A DNA stretch of 34,081 bases from Clostridia bacterium (GTDB taxonomy: Bacteria; Bacillota; Clostridia; Oscillospirales; CAG-272). The DNA lies in the NCBI GenBank assembly GCA_017462035.1, contig JAFTRY010000024.1, positions 1-34,081 on the forward strand. The letters run 5' to 3'. Within the stretch, counting starts at the first letter, position 1. The number at the start of each line of letters is the position of its first letter. Shown here piece by piece: positions 13,582 to 21,798 of the stretch. The position numbers and the translations under genes were made by a program. A model generated the notes under the pieces. It had not been told where the DNA came from and ran no database searches. It worked only from the letters and a program-made list of their open reading frames with translations.

Positions 13582-16350
13582 TTACGTTCTGTTGGAAAGA
13601 CTTAGGTGAATGAGACAGTAGTCGTCATTCCAGTGGGTTCCGTCGGTTTTCACCCGGAGATTGAAAACACACTTTTCCTTGTAGAAGTTGGCGGGACTCA
13701 CTCGGGGGCTCTCTCCGTCGCTCAAATGGAAGGGACCCTGCATATTTCGCAGATTGCCCACCAGGGTCAGGGTGAGCTCGTTCTCACCCTCCAGGATCCA
13801 GGGAGAAAGATCCGCACGATAGGGCTCATACAGGAATTTTCCGATCTCTGTCCCGTTAATCTTGGCACGTACGACGTTGATTCCCTTCTTTTCAAAATCC
13901 AGCATCAGATTCTTGTCTGCGGCGGTGAATTTCTTGGATAGAGTCAGCTCGCCGGCGAAGAACAGGAAGCCCTGTTGCTCAATGTTTTTGAGAGTAACGG
14001 ATTTTCTGGGAGCGGCAATGATAGGCACTCCGGTAAAGCGGAAAGCATCACGCTCCAGCTCCTCGAAGGATCCCTTGCCCTCCACAGCAAAGTCACCGAT
14101 AAGGTAGATCTGCTCCAGCTCGCAGTCGAAAGTCAGCTTGTTTTTCTCGGACTCAAACTGCATGGCTTTTGCGAGGTTGTCGTATACCTGCTGAGATTGC
14201 TCGAAATCAATATCCAGAACGATCTTGTTTTCACCGACTCGGAAGTGCTTGGAAATATCCAGCTTGCGGAAGGATTTATCACGGAAATATCCGCAGTCGG
14301 TCTTGTCAACCGTCTCTCCGTTGACGGTGATGTCAAAGAGTTGGGGAAGCTCAACACCAAGGTAAAGCGTTTCCGGCTTGTAGGTCGCCTCCACGGTGTA
14401 AACCATGGTAATATGAGTCTTCTTCTCCCGGGCAATGGCGCGGTACATGGCGTTCAAAATGTAGCCGTGTGCCTCTTCCAGCTCGCCGTCGAAATAGTAG
14501 TCACAGTAATCCAAGGTCAGGGAGTTTTCGCTGCTTCCGAGAATTTTCCACTCACCACTCAGATCCACAGGTGCTAAGGTCTTGGCGGGAGCCGCTGGAA
14601 CTCTTCCCTTGCGGTCGTCAATGAGAACGAGGGATTCGTACTTTTTGAACTCGTAGGTGCCCGCGAAATCCGAAAGCTCACCGGTTACGGGATCCAATAC
14701 ACGGTTTCCTACCGTAATGCCGGCAAGATAGGTATCCTCGGTGCTGTTTACAAAGTAATAAACATCGTAGTCCTCGTAGCTTCGCTGACAGTAGGTGATT
14801 TGAGGAATGTCAATAATGGGATTGGAGGGCAGGGCAGAAACCGCTTTCGCCTCCACGATCTCACCGCCAGCGGCACGGAATTCCTCAAGAAGCCGCTCGG
14901 TATTCTCAAAGAAGATCTCATGCTCGGGGAGAATGACACGACGGTAAGATTTTTTACCGATGACAAAGTGACCGTCCTCAATCCGTCCGTAACGCTCCAT
15001 CATGATCTCGTCACCCAAATGGAAGTTGATGTGCTTTTGCTCCAGGGCAAGGAGCAGAGCTTGTAGCGCATGGCTGTACGAATTCACTCTCTCGGTAGCC
15101 TCGTTGCTGGACTGCCCCTCCGGAGCGTCGATATTTCCGTTGTAGGTAATCCAGGCAGTGGTCTGGGGATGGATCACCAGAGTGTCTACTCCGTCGTCTC
15201 CCCCGGAGAGAAGCATGCCGATGCGGCTCATGGCATCGTTGAAGACCTTGTAATCCTTCCACCAGGGCTGCTGAATGTACATTGCGGGGGGGTAATCTCT
15301 CTTGCGGAGTCCCCGGTTGGAATAACCCTCCAGATGCTGACAAAGGAGATTGATCCCGCGAACCATCTGATACTCATAGATCCATTTCAACTGGTCGTGT
15401 CCCACGCTGTGACCGCAGCAAGCGTAGGTCTCAGAGAGTACCTGAGATTTGCCGGTCTGCCGTGCCACAGAGCCTACCTGATAGGGGGTAAGGGAGGGAT
15501 TGTTGTGGCGCCCCAGCCAGTCCATACCCGGGATGTGGAAGTACTCGTAGTGAGGCATGCAAGCACCGTTGCACTCTAACTGAGAAAGAAGGGTTTCCTC
15601 CAATAGCAGATGCCCTGTTAGCTTTAAACCTCTTGCCTCACACCAGTCGTAGATCTGCTTCATATAGTTCTTGGAGAAGAGCTCGGTGATGAGCTTCCAA
15701 TAACGCAAACGGGTACGCTTGTAGTTGCCGATCTCGTAAAAGAGCTCGGGTAAGAGAGGGATCAGATCCACACCATATGCCTTTTGGTATTCCTCGGGAA
15801 GAATGAAACTCCACGGGATGCCGTTGCGGGAGATCTGGGGCTCGTCGGTAAAGAAGCCGTCAATCTCGTTTTTGTATTTCTCATAGTAGACCTCGTAGAC
15901 TTGGTCAATAAAACACTTGATGACTTTGCCGTCCAAGGTGTCCACATAGAAGGGATTGACGTCGAAATAGAGATGATATTCGCCTACGTTGGCAATGGTT
16001 CGCTCGGTGTGCCCCTCGCCCGCCTCAATGCGCAGATACTTCTGTTGATAGGCAACACCCTTTGCGTTGATCATGCCGTTGCCAAAGCCGCTGGGCCATC
16101 CGTTCTCGTCGTAAGCCCAAGCATGCATACCTCGTTTTTTTGCTTCGTCTACGGAGGCACCTACGTTTTCAAACCATTCCTCACCCATGTACTCGGTCTG
16201 TAAGCCGCCTCTGGCGTGCATGAAGAAGCCGCCGATCCCGACTTCCTGCATCTGAGCGATCTGCTCGCGGGTCTCGGCAGTGTCCAGCTTTTCGTTCCAG
16301 GACCAGAAGGGAACAGGTCGGTATTGATTCGGCACGTGTTTAAAATCCAT
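13582..16350 (-). CDS. Large cytoplasmic glycoside hydrolase, GH106/alpha-L-rhamnosidase-like
   Basis: The 922-residue protein starts with RPVPFWSWNEKLDTAETREQI-type sequence followed by EVGIGGFFMHARGG and YDENGWPSGFGNG. This layout is typical of TIM-barrel proteins annotated as alpha-L-rhamnosidases or as hydrolases with GH2-type sugar-binding domains. A second part (about residues 400-600) and a C-terminal half rich in beta strands (for example LYLGVELPQLFDITVNGE) look like galactose-binding-like domains. No signal peptide or membrane segment is present, so it should act in the cytoplasm on imported oligosaccharides. The ATG at 16350 is chosen because GAGGA lies about nine bases upstream; a GTG at 16365 is less likely. 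It is a single-gene unit with its own promoter. The exact family and substrate are uncertain. Confidence 0.7.
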   Translation of the reverse strand: MDFKHVPNQYRPVPFWSWNEKLDTAETREQIAQMQEVGIGGFFMHARGGLQTEYMGEEWFENVGASVDEAKKRGMHAWAYDENGWPSGFGNGMINAKGVAYQQKYLRIEAGEGHTERTIANVGEYHLYFDVNPFYVDTLDGKVIKCFIDQVYEVYYEKYKNEIDGFFTDEPQISRNGIPWSFILPEEYQKAYGVDLIPLLPELFYEIGNYKRTRLRYWKLITELFSKNYMKQIYDWCEARGLKLTGHLLLEETLLSQLECNGACMPHYEYFHIPGMDWLGRHNNPSLTPYQVGSVARQTGKSQVLSETYACCGHSVGHDQLKWIYEYQMVRGINLLCQHLEGYSNRGLRKRDYPPAMYIQQPWWKDYKVFNDAMSRIGMLLSGGDDGVDTLVIHPQTTAWITYNGNIDAPEGQSSNEATERVNSYSHALQALLLALEQKHINFHLGDEIMMERYGRIEDGHFVIGKKSYRRVILPEHEIFFENTERLLEEFRAAGGEIVEAKAVSALPSNPIIDIPQITYCQRSYEDYDVYYFVNSTEDTYLAGITVGNRVLDPVTGELSDFAGTYEFKKYESLVLIDDRKGRVPAAPAKTLAPVDLSGEWKILGSSENSLTLDYCDYYFDGELEEAHGYILNAMYRAIAREKKTHITMVYTVEATYKPETLYLGVELPQLFDITVNGETVDKTDCGYFRDKSFRKLDISKHFRVGENKIVLDIDFEQSQQVYDNLAKAMQFESEKNKLTFDCELEQIYLIGDFAVEGKGSFEELERDAFRFTGVPIIAAPRKSVTLKNIEQQGFLFFAGELTLSKKFTAADKNLMLDFEKKGINVVRAKINGTEIGKFLYEPYRADLSPWILEGENELTLTLVGNLRNMQGPFHLSDGESPRVSPANFYKEKCVFNLRVKTDGTHWNDDYCLIHLSLSNRT

Positions 16351-16392
16351 AATCGTATTCCTCACTTTTCAGTCGTTGGGATTCTTGAGTTC

Positions 16393-16421
16393 ATTATACT
16401 ATTTTTTGGGGAAAATTGCAA
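16393..16421 (-). promoter_or_regulatory. Promoter for the glycoside hydrolase gene
   Basis: On the minus strand, TTGCAA (16416-16421) and a perfect TATAAT (16393-16398) are spaced by 17 bases, about 43 bases before the hydrolase ATG. Confidence 0.8.
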
Positions 16422-16462
16422 CGGTTTTCATGAAAAACTTTTCTGACAATTCAATGATAGGG

Positions 16463-16504
16463 TAAAATAATGCCCCTCCGACAGAAGGTACCTGTCGAGG
16501 GGCA
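16463..16504 (-). terminator. Intrinsic terminator of the aromatic operon
   Basis: Read on the minus strand, a stem of about 13 bp (TGCCCCTCGACAG with CTGTCGGAGGGGCA, one bulged base) closes on GTACCTT and is followed by TTATTTTA. It lies 16 bases after the aroQ stop codon, the last gene of the operon. Confidence 0.88.
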
Positions 16505-16520
16505 GATCATATCATTGTCG

Positions 16521-16943
16521 TTACTCTTGAAAATACTCCAGAGCCCGACGGTATCCCTCAAAGCCAAGCCCGCAGATGGTCTTGACAGCCACCATGGAAA
16601 CGTAGGAGTGCTGACGGAAGGCTTCCCTTGATTGAATATCCGATAGGTGAACCTCCACCGTGGGAATTCCCACAGCCTTTAAGGCATCCAGAATGGCAAC
16701 GCTGGTGTGGGTGTAGGCGGCTGGGTTGATTACAATACCCTCGTAGACTCCGTAGGCAGATTGAATGATGTCAACGATCTCCCCTTCGTGGTTTGACTGA
16801 AATAGGGTGACCGTGTGTCCGAGCTCCTCAGCAGCCGAACGGATGTACGCTTGAAGAGAGGAAAAATCCTGCTTACCGTAAATATCCGGTTCTCGAATGC
16901 CAAGCATATTCAAATTGGGGCCGTTGATGACCAAAATCTTCAT
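16521..16943 (-). CDS. aroQ: Type II 3-dehydroquinate dehydratase
   Basis: The enzyme removes water from 3-dehydroquinate to give 3-dehydroshikimate, the third shikimate step. The 140-residue length is standard for the type II dodecameric form. Key residues are visible: Arg17 and Tyr22 in GIREPDIYG, the NHEGEIVD segment, NPAAYTHTS with His79, and EVHLSDIQSREAFR. The ATG at 16943 has AGGAAA seven bases upstream; an in-frame upstream start would overlap the previous gene. It is the last gene of the aromatic operon, 17 bases after aroE-aroK and just ahead of the terminator. Confidence 0.97.
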   Translation of the reverse strand: MKILVINGPNLNMLGIREPDIYGKQDFSSLQAYIRSAAEELGHTVTLFQSNHEGEIVDIIQSAYGVYEGIVINPAAYTHTSVAILDALKAVGIPTVEVHLSDIQSREAFRQHSYVSMVAVKTICGLGFEGYRRALEYFQE

Positions 16944-16960
16944 CTCGTAGTTTCCTTTCT

Positions 16961-18211
16961 TCATTCCGGGAAGCGCGCCAGAGCAGCTAACATGGCATCT
17001 ACGGTCTTCTCGGGAATTTCTGTGTTCTGAATCTGAAGGTCGGCAAAGCGCTCATATCCCTCCTTGCGTGCCGCAAACAGCGCCTCCACTGAGGTTTTCT
17101 GAGATAGAGGTCTGCCGTCGGTAGCAAGGCGAGATAGCTCGCGTTTTAGATAAAGAATGACTCCGTTTTGGTGAAGAGGGGCATAATTGTACTCCCTGGT
17201 GATGACACCGCCGCCGCAAGCGATCACCGTGCCGCTCTTCTTGCCAAGCTCGCAGAGAACCAGATGCTCCATCTGACGGAACCGATCCTCCCCCAATTCC
17301 CGAATGGCTTGAGCGGGGGTCATATCGTGCATAGCGGTAAATTCGTCATCCGCGTCATAGAAGGGACGATCCATCTGATCGGCTAATAGCCGACCCGCCG
17401 TACTCTTACCACACCCGGGCATGCCGATGAGAATGATGTTTCTGGTTTGATCCTCGATCTGTTTGGTAATTACGTCGATGATACCTTCCTCCGCAGGGTC
17501 GCCTGTGAAAAATTCAAATGCCTTTACCGCCTGGGCAACCAACATATACAAACCGTTAATATAGGGGATTTTCCGTTCCTCCGCTTCCAGAATAAGAGCG
17601 GTGCGCGCCGGGTTGTAGATTACGTCCAGAACAGCGAGGCACTGGGGGAAAAGAGAAAGGGAAACGGGAGTCTTTCCCGTGTGAGGATACATTCCAACGG
17701 GGGTGGCATTGACAATAATTTCCGTGTCACTGTGTAGAGCAAGATTTTCTGGGGTATTGTCCTCAATTCCGATCACTACCAGCTCACGGACACCCCTGTC
17801 ACTGAGAACGGTGCGAGCAGTGAGGGAAGCACCTCCTGTGCCAAGCACCATGGCTTTCTTTCCTCTCACGTCAATTCCCAGTCGGTCAATCATATAGCTG
17901 AAGCCGAAATAGTCGGTGTTGTAGCCGTGAACGGTTCCGTCAGAGTGACGGACAACGGTGTTGACCGCGCCGATCCGATCTGCCTCGGGAGAGACGGTAT
18001 TCAGAAAGGGAATGACCGTTTGCTTGTAGGGAATGGTCACGTTAAAGGCATCGTAACCGCCGTGCTTGACAAACTCTCCTACCTGCTCTTGGGGCAGTTC
18101 CACCAAATCGTAGCCGTAATCCGCAATGGCGGCGTGAATCTGCGGGGAGAAGCTGTGTCCCAGGTGTTCGCCCAGAAGTCCGCATCGCATCTGCTTGTAT
18201 CCTGTTTTCAT
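16961..18211 (-). CDS. aroEK: Bifunctional shikimate dehydrogenase/shikimate kinase (AroE-AroK fusion)
   Basis: The 416-residue fusion carries two consecutive pathway steps. Residues 1 to about 245 are AroE, with the shikimate-binding GHSFSP, the catalytic Lys in VTIPYKQTV and the Asp in HGYNTDYFGF. From about residue 252 comes shikimate kinase: P-loop GMPGCGKS near 262, the DADDEF shikimate site, ACGGGVI and the lid Arg in LKRELSRLATDGRPL. The Rossmann part of AroE is shortened: after VLGTGGASLTA the usual NRTxxRA NADP-phosphate motif is absent (VVIGIEDNTPENL instead). The start overlaps the pheA stop (TGATG), and its ribosome site GGAGGTGATC, inside pheA, is a perfect anti-16S match. Translational coupling to pheA is likely. 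Confidence 0.95.
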   Translation of the reverse strand: MKTGYKQMRCGLLGEHLGHSFSPQIHAAIADYGYDLVELPQEQVGEFVKHGGYDAFNVTIPYKQTVIPFLNTVSPEADRIGAVNTVVRHSDGTVHGYNTDYFGFSYMIDRLGIDVRGKKAMVLGTGGASLTARTVLSDRGVRELVVIGIEDNTPENLALHSDTEIIVNATPVGMYPHTGKTPVSLSLFPQCLAVLDVIYNPARTALILEAEERKIPYINGLYMLVAQAVKAFEFFTGDPAEEGIIDVITKQIEDQTRNIILIGMPGCGKSTAGRLLADQMDRPFYDADDEFTAMHDMTPAQAIRELGEDRFRQMEHLVLCELGKKSGTVIACGGGVITREYNYAPLHQNGVILYLKRELSRLATDGRPLSQKTSVEALFAARKEGYERFADLQIQNTEIPEKTVDAMLAALARFPE

Positions 18212-19356
18212 CAGATCACCTCCGAGTAAGAGCCGAGATAGGAGAATTCGTCACATTCCGCCTCCAGCTCCGCAAGAAGCTGAGCAAGCTTTTCGGAATA
18301 GACCGATGCCTCCAGGTCAAAGTAGAACATGAATTCAAAATCACGGTCGGGAATGGGTCTGGATTCCAGCTTCAACAGGTTGATCCCCAGCGCGTTGAAG
18401 CGGGAAAGCATCCGATAAAGGGCACCCGGCTTGTGTGGGGTAACCACCATCAGACTAGTTCGGTCAGCACCGGGATAGATTTCTGTGTGATTGGTAATGC
18501 AGATAAAGCGGGTGTGGTTGTTGCCGTTATCCTGGACGGCAGAAGCAAGAACCTGTAAGCCGTACTGTGCGGCGCAGGAGCGAGAGGAGAGAGAGGCAAC
18601 GTCGAGGCGAGAGGATTCCGATACCATCTCAGCGGCTTTTGCGGTGTTTTCCACACGGGTGATCTTTACGCCGGGACCGAGAGAGGCAAGAAAAGAGGCG
18701 CATTGACTGATTGCCTGCTCGTGGGAATAGATCTCCCGAATCTCAGACAGTGCTACACCGGGCTTGGCAAGTACGTTGTGATCGATCTTGACGCGAACGG
18801 TGCGAACGATCCGGAACTTTCGGCTAATCATCAAATCGTAGACACGCTTTACCGAGCCGGCAGTGCTGTTTTCAATCGGGATCACACCGTAGCGGCACAT
18901 GCCCGACTCAATGGCATCAAATACTTTTTCCCAGTTGGAGAAAAAGCAAATGTTCGGTGCCTTAAACAGACGTTCAGCGGCAATTTGGGAATAAGCACCC
19001 TCCACACCCTGACAGGCAACGGAGGCGCGGTCCGGGAAAATCCTTGGGGTGTTCTCCAAAGCATCGGTAATTTCCCGATAAAGAGGAGATTCCGTACCCA
19101 GCCGTTTGTATTGATACGAACGGGAAAGATCGAGAATGGTGGAATAGAGAATACGGGAGTATTCCTCGAAATCCTCGCCCGAAAGCTGGGAGATTTTTTC
19201 GAGAAGAGCCCGTTCTCTGGAGGGATCCAGTACCCGCATTTGATTTTCTCGCTTGTATTCTGCCACCTGGGCGGAAACGTTCATTCTGCGAAGAAACAGG
19301 GGAACCAATTCTCGGTCAATGATGTCAATTTCTTTTCTGAGTTCATTTAAATCCAT
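18211..19356 (-). CDS. pheA: Bifunctional chorismate mutase/prephenate dehydratase (P-protein)
   Basis: The 381-residue protein converts chorismate to prephenate and then to phenylpyruvate, the route to phenylalanine. Residues 1-85 are an AroQ-class chorismate mutase (LNELRKEIDIIDRELVPLFLRRM). The dehydratase core follows, with VACQGVEGAYSQIAAERLF, GVIPIENSTAGSV and the catalytic Thr of NNHTRF. A C-terminal ACT domain contains HKPGALYRML and the ESRP phenylalanine-binding motif, so feedback inhibition by Phe is expected. It starts 26 bases after the MFS gene and overlaps aroE-aroK by one base. The domain order is that of typical bacterial P-proteins. Confidence 0.97.
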   Translation of the reverse strand: MDLNELRKEIDIIDRELVPLFLRRMNVSAQVAEYKRENQMRVLDPSRERALLEKISQLSGEDFEEYSRILYSTILDLSRSYQYKRLGTESPLYREITDALENTPRIFPDRASVACQGVEGAYSQIAAERLFKAPNICFFSNWEKVFDAIESGMCRYGVIPIENSTAGSVKRVYDLMISRKFRIVRTVRVKIDHNVLAKPGVALSEIREIYSHEQAISQCASFLASLGPGVKITRVENTAKAAEMVSESSRLDVASLSSRSCAAQYGLQVLASAVQDNGNNHTRFICITNHTEIYPGADRTSLMVVTPHKPGALYRMLSRFNALGINLLKLESRPIPDRDFEFMFYFDLEASVYSEKLAQLLAELEAECDEFSYLGSYSEVI

Positions 19357-19382
19357 ACGTTGTTACCTTCTGTTGTAGATTC

Positions 19383-20573
19383 TTAGGGGGACTTCTTTTT
19401 TCGAAAGCCCAAATAGATCATGAGGAGTATTAGAACGGGGAAGATGATGGAGAGAAGAAAGGAAATCTTCAAATCGTTGCCGCAGGCTTCCGCGATCCAG
19501 CCGGCAGCTGTAGGGCCGACCAGACAGCCAATGTCTCCCGCCATGGCAAGGAGGGCAAACATTCGCACGCCGCCCCAAGGCATCCTGGCAGTGGCAAGAC
19601 TGTAGGTGCCGGGCCACATGATCCCCACGGATAGACCGCAAAGAGCGCAACCAACCAGGGATAGCATGGGAAGGGGCGCGAGAGCGGCAAGAAAATAAGA
19701 AATCATGCAGAGGACAGAGGAAATTACCATAAATCGAACCAGATTGATCCGTCCTCCGGATTTTCCATATATTACACGGGCACTTCCCATGAGAACGGCA
19801 AAGGAGCAGGGACCCAGGAGATCCCCTAAAGCCTTGGAAACACCAAGACCGGACTCGGCAAAGCTGGATGCCCATTGACTCATGGCTTGTTCTGCCGCAC
19901 CCGAACAAAACATCATAATGAAGAAGATCCAAAAGATCCCGGAACGGAACAGGGAGGGCGGAGCGCTCTCAGCAGGAATGTCAAGGGGCTTCTCCAGCGG
20001 GTAAATGGGAACAAGGCAAAAGGAAATGGCACCAATGGCGGGAATGATTGCCCAAAGACAAGCAAGGATCCGCCAGTGCTCCAGACCTACGAAGGTGAAA
20101 AATAAAGTAGAAAGAAGCACCACACCCGCTAATCCCCAGCTGTAAAAGGAGTGCAGAAGGCTCATGGCGGAGCTTTTTTCATCGGTAGGACAAGCTTCTA
20201 CGATCGGGCTGATCAGTACCTCAATGATTCCTCCGCCCACGGCAGCGATCATGACTGATAGGACAAGACCGAGATAGGGAGAAGGAAGAACCTGAGGAAG
20301 CCAGGCAAAGCCGGTCATGCCGATGACGGCGCAAATGTGAGCCAGTACCGTGCAGATACGCGGATGAAACAGGCTTGGAAATTTGGCAGCTAAGGCATCG
20401 GCAGATAGCTGAGTTAGAAAGCTGATGGCAATGAGAAGACTGATCTTGCCCAGAGAGATATCATAGGTTTTCTCAAAGGTAATAAAAAGCAGAGGGGCAA
20501 AATTGATGGTGATGGCTTGGGTCAGATATCCTACGTAGCTGGCAAGAATGGTGTGCTTTTGGTTGAGCTTCAT
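19383..20573 (-). CDS. MFS transporter embedded in the aromatic operon
   Basis: The 396-residue protein has about twelve hydrophobic segments, in line with the major facilitator superfamily. The N-terminus (SYVGYLTQAITINFAPLLFITF) is the first helix, and a loop between the two six-helix halves is visible around the charged PLEKPLDIPAES segment. The ATG at 20573 is preferred over upstream in-frame starts because these would overlap aroC deeply; GAGAGG is six bases before it. It lies 10 bases after the aroC stop and 26 before pheA, so it is an integral member of the operon. A role in moving shikimate-pathway intermediates, aromatic acids or aromatic amino acids is suggested only by context. The sequence does not identify the substrate. 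Confidence 0.85.
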   Translation of the reverse strand: MKLNQKHTILASYVGYLTQAITINFAPLLFITFEKTYDISLGKISLLIAISFLTQLSADALAAKFPSLFHPRICTVLAHICAVIGMTGFAWLPQVLPSPYLGLVLSVMIAAVGGGIIEVLISPIVEACPTDEKSSAMSLLHSFYSWGLAGVVLLSTLFFTFVGLEHWRILACLWAIIPAIGAISFCLVPIYPLEKPLDIPAESAPPSLFRSGIFWIFFIMMFCSGAAEQAMSQWASSFAESGLGVSKALGDLLGPCSFAVLMGSARVIYGKSGGRINLVRFMVISSVLCMISYFLAALAPLPMLSLVGCALCGLSVGIMWPGTYSLATARMPWGGVRMFALLAMAGDIGCLVGPTAAGWIAEACGNDLKISFLLSIIFPVLILLMIYLGFRKKKSP

Positions 20574-20583
20574 AGAGGACCTC

Positions 20584-21687
20584 TCAGACTGAGGTGAGGG
20601 GAGCGTTGTCCGCCAACAGGTCGCATATAGCGATGGCGGCGGCAGCCTCAAAAACAGGTACGGCGCGAAGGGCAATACAGGGATCGTGCCGCCCCTTAAT
20701 GGAAAGCTTGACCGGGGTCATGGATACCATGTCCACACTGTCCTGCTCACGGAAGATGGAAGGGGTGGGCTTCATGGCAGCGCGGAAGATCACGGGCATT
20801 CCCGTGGTCATACCGCCGAGAATCCCCCCCGCATGGTTCGTACGGGTACGGATGGCTCCATTCTCTACCGTAAAGGGATCGTTGTTCTCAGAGCCGCGCA
20901 GAGCCGCAGAGCCAAAACCTAAGCCAAATTCCACCCCCTTTACTCCGGGAATTCCGAAGAGAATAGCGGCAAGACGGTTCTCCACACCATCGTACATGTG
21001 TTCTCCCAGACCTGCGGGGAGACCTACGATGGCACATTCCACTACGGCACCTATCGAATCACCCTCGGCGCGAACCTCCTCGATCCGATGCTTCATGGCT
21101 TCTCCTGCCTTTTCATCCAAAACGGGGAAATCCGCATGGAGCTGTAAATACTCAAAATCCGATCCGCCTACCGCAACAGGATCAAAGAGACGGTCACAGA
21201 TCCCTCCCACGGAAGCCAGATGGGCACCGATGCGGATCCCACGCTGTGCCAGATATTGAAGACAAATACCGCCCACAATACATAAAGGCGCGGTAAGACG
21301 CCCTGAAAAATGTCCACCGCCTCGGAGATCAACACCTTCCCCGTATTTCATCCGAGCGGCAAAATCCGCGTGAGAAGGACGGGGAACGAAGGAGAGATTG
21401 GAGTAATCGGAGGAGCGCTGATTGGTGTTTCGAATCACTGCGTGAAGCTCGTCTCCTGTCAGACGAAAGTCGTCCTCCACGCCTGAGAGAAATTCAGGGA
21501 TATCTGCTTCCTTGCGAGGAGTGGACAAAGAGTTTTGTCCCGGTGCCCGACGCTTGAGAAAGGCGGAGAGCTCCGAAGGGTCAAAGCGAAATCCTCGGGG
21601 AAGTCCCGTCGCCCGAATACCGATTTCGGAATCGTGAGAACCGCCGTATATTGAAATATGAATGTTTTTTCCGTATGTGGTTGACAT
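20584..21687 (-). CDS. aroC: Chorismate synthase
   Basis: AroC makes chorismate from EPSP with reduced FMN. The 367-residue protein keeps the family layout: an N-terminal TTYGKNIHISIYGGSHD, RPSHADFAARMKYG, the Gly-rich GGGHFSGRLTAPL, EFGLGFGSAALRGSENND, THAGGILGGMTTG-type sequence and GRHDPCIALRAVPV. The first signature is unusual: the common GESHG reads GGSHD (residues 15-19), although the catalytic His18 remains. AAAGGATTC precedes the ATG. It follows the FAD oxidoreductase gene after a 111-base gap with a G/C hairpin and is closely followed by the MFS gene. The identity is secure in spite of the altered motif. Confidence 0.95.
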   Translation of the reverse strand: MSTTYGKNIHISIYGGSHDSEIGIRATGLPRGFRFDPSELSAFLKRRAPGQNSLSTPRKEADIPEFLSGVEDDFRLTGDELHAVIRNTNQRSSDYSNLSFVPRPSHADFAARMKYGEGVDLRGGGHFSGRLTAPLCIVGGICLQYLAQRGIRIGAHLASVGGICDRLFDPVAVGGSDFEYLQLHADFPVLDEKAGEAMKHRIEEVRAEGDSIGAVVECAIVGLPAGLGEHMYDGVENRLAAILFGIPGVKGVEFGLGFGSAALRGSENNDPFTVENGAIRTRTNHAGGILGGMTTGMPVIFRAAMKPTPSIFREQDSVDMVSMTPVKLSIKGRHDPCIALRAVPVFEAAAAIAICDLLADNAPLTSV

Positions 21688-21744
21688 GTTTGAATCCTTT
21701 TATGAAACCCTTTCAAGTAAATAACAGAGTGGAAACGACACAAT

Positions 21745-21765
21745 GGGGGACTGACTTAGCCCCCC
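21745..21765 (-). other. G/C stem-loop in the gap before aroC
   Basis: GGGGG (21745-21749) and CCCCCC (21760-21765) can form a 5-bp stem around a ten-base loop, with weaker outer pairing (AACGA/TCGTT). There is no T-run on the minus strand, so it is not a standard terminator. It may be an RNA processing or attenuation structure between the FAD oxidoreductase and aroC. Confidence 0.35.
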
Positions 21766-21798
21766 GATCGTTTTCATTGCGGATGTAGCTCATCCAGA

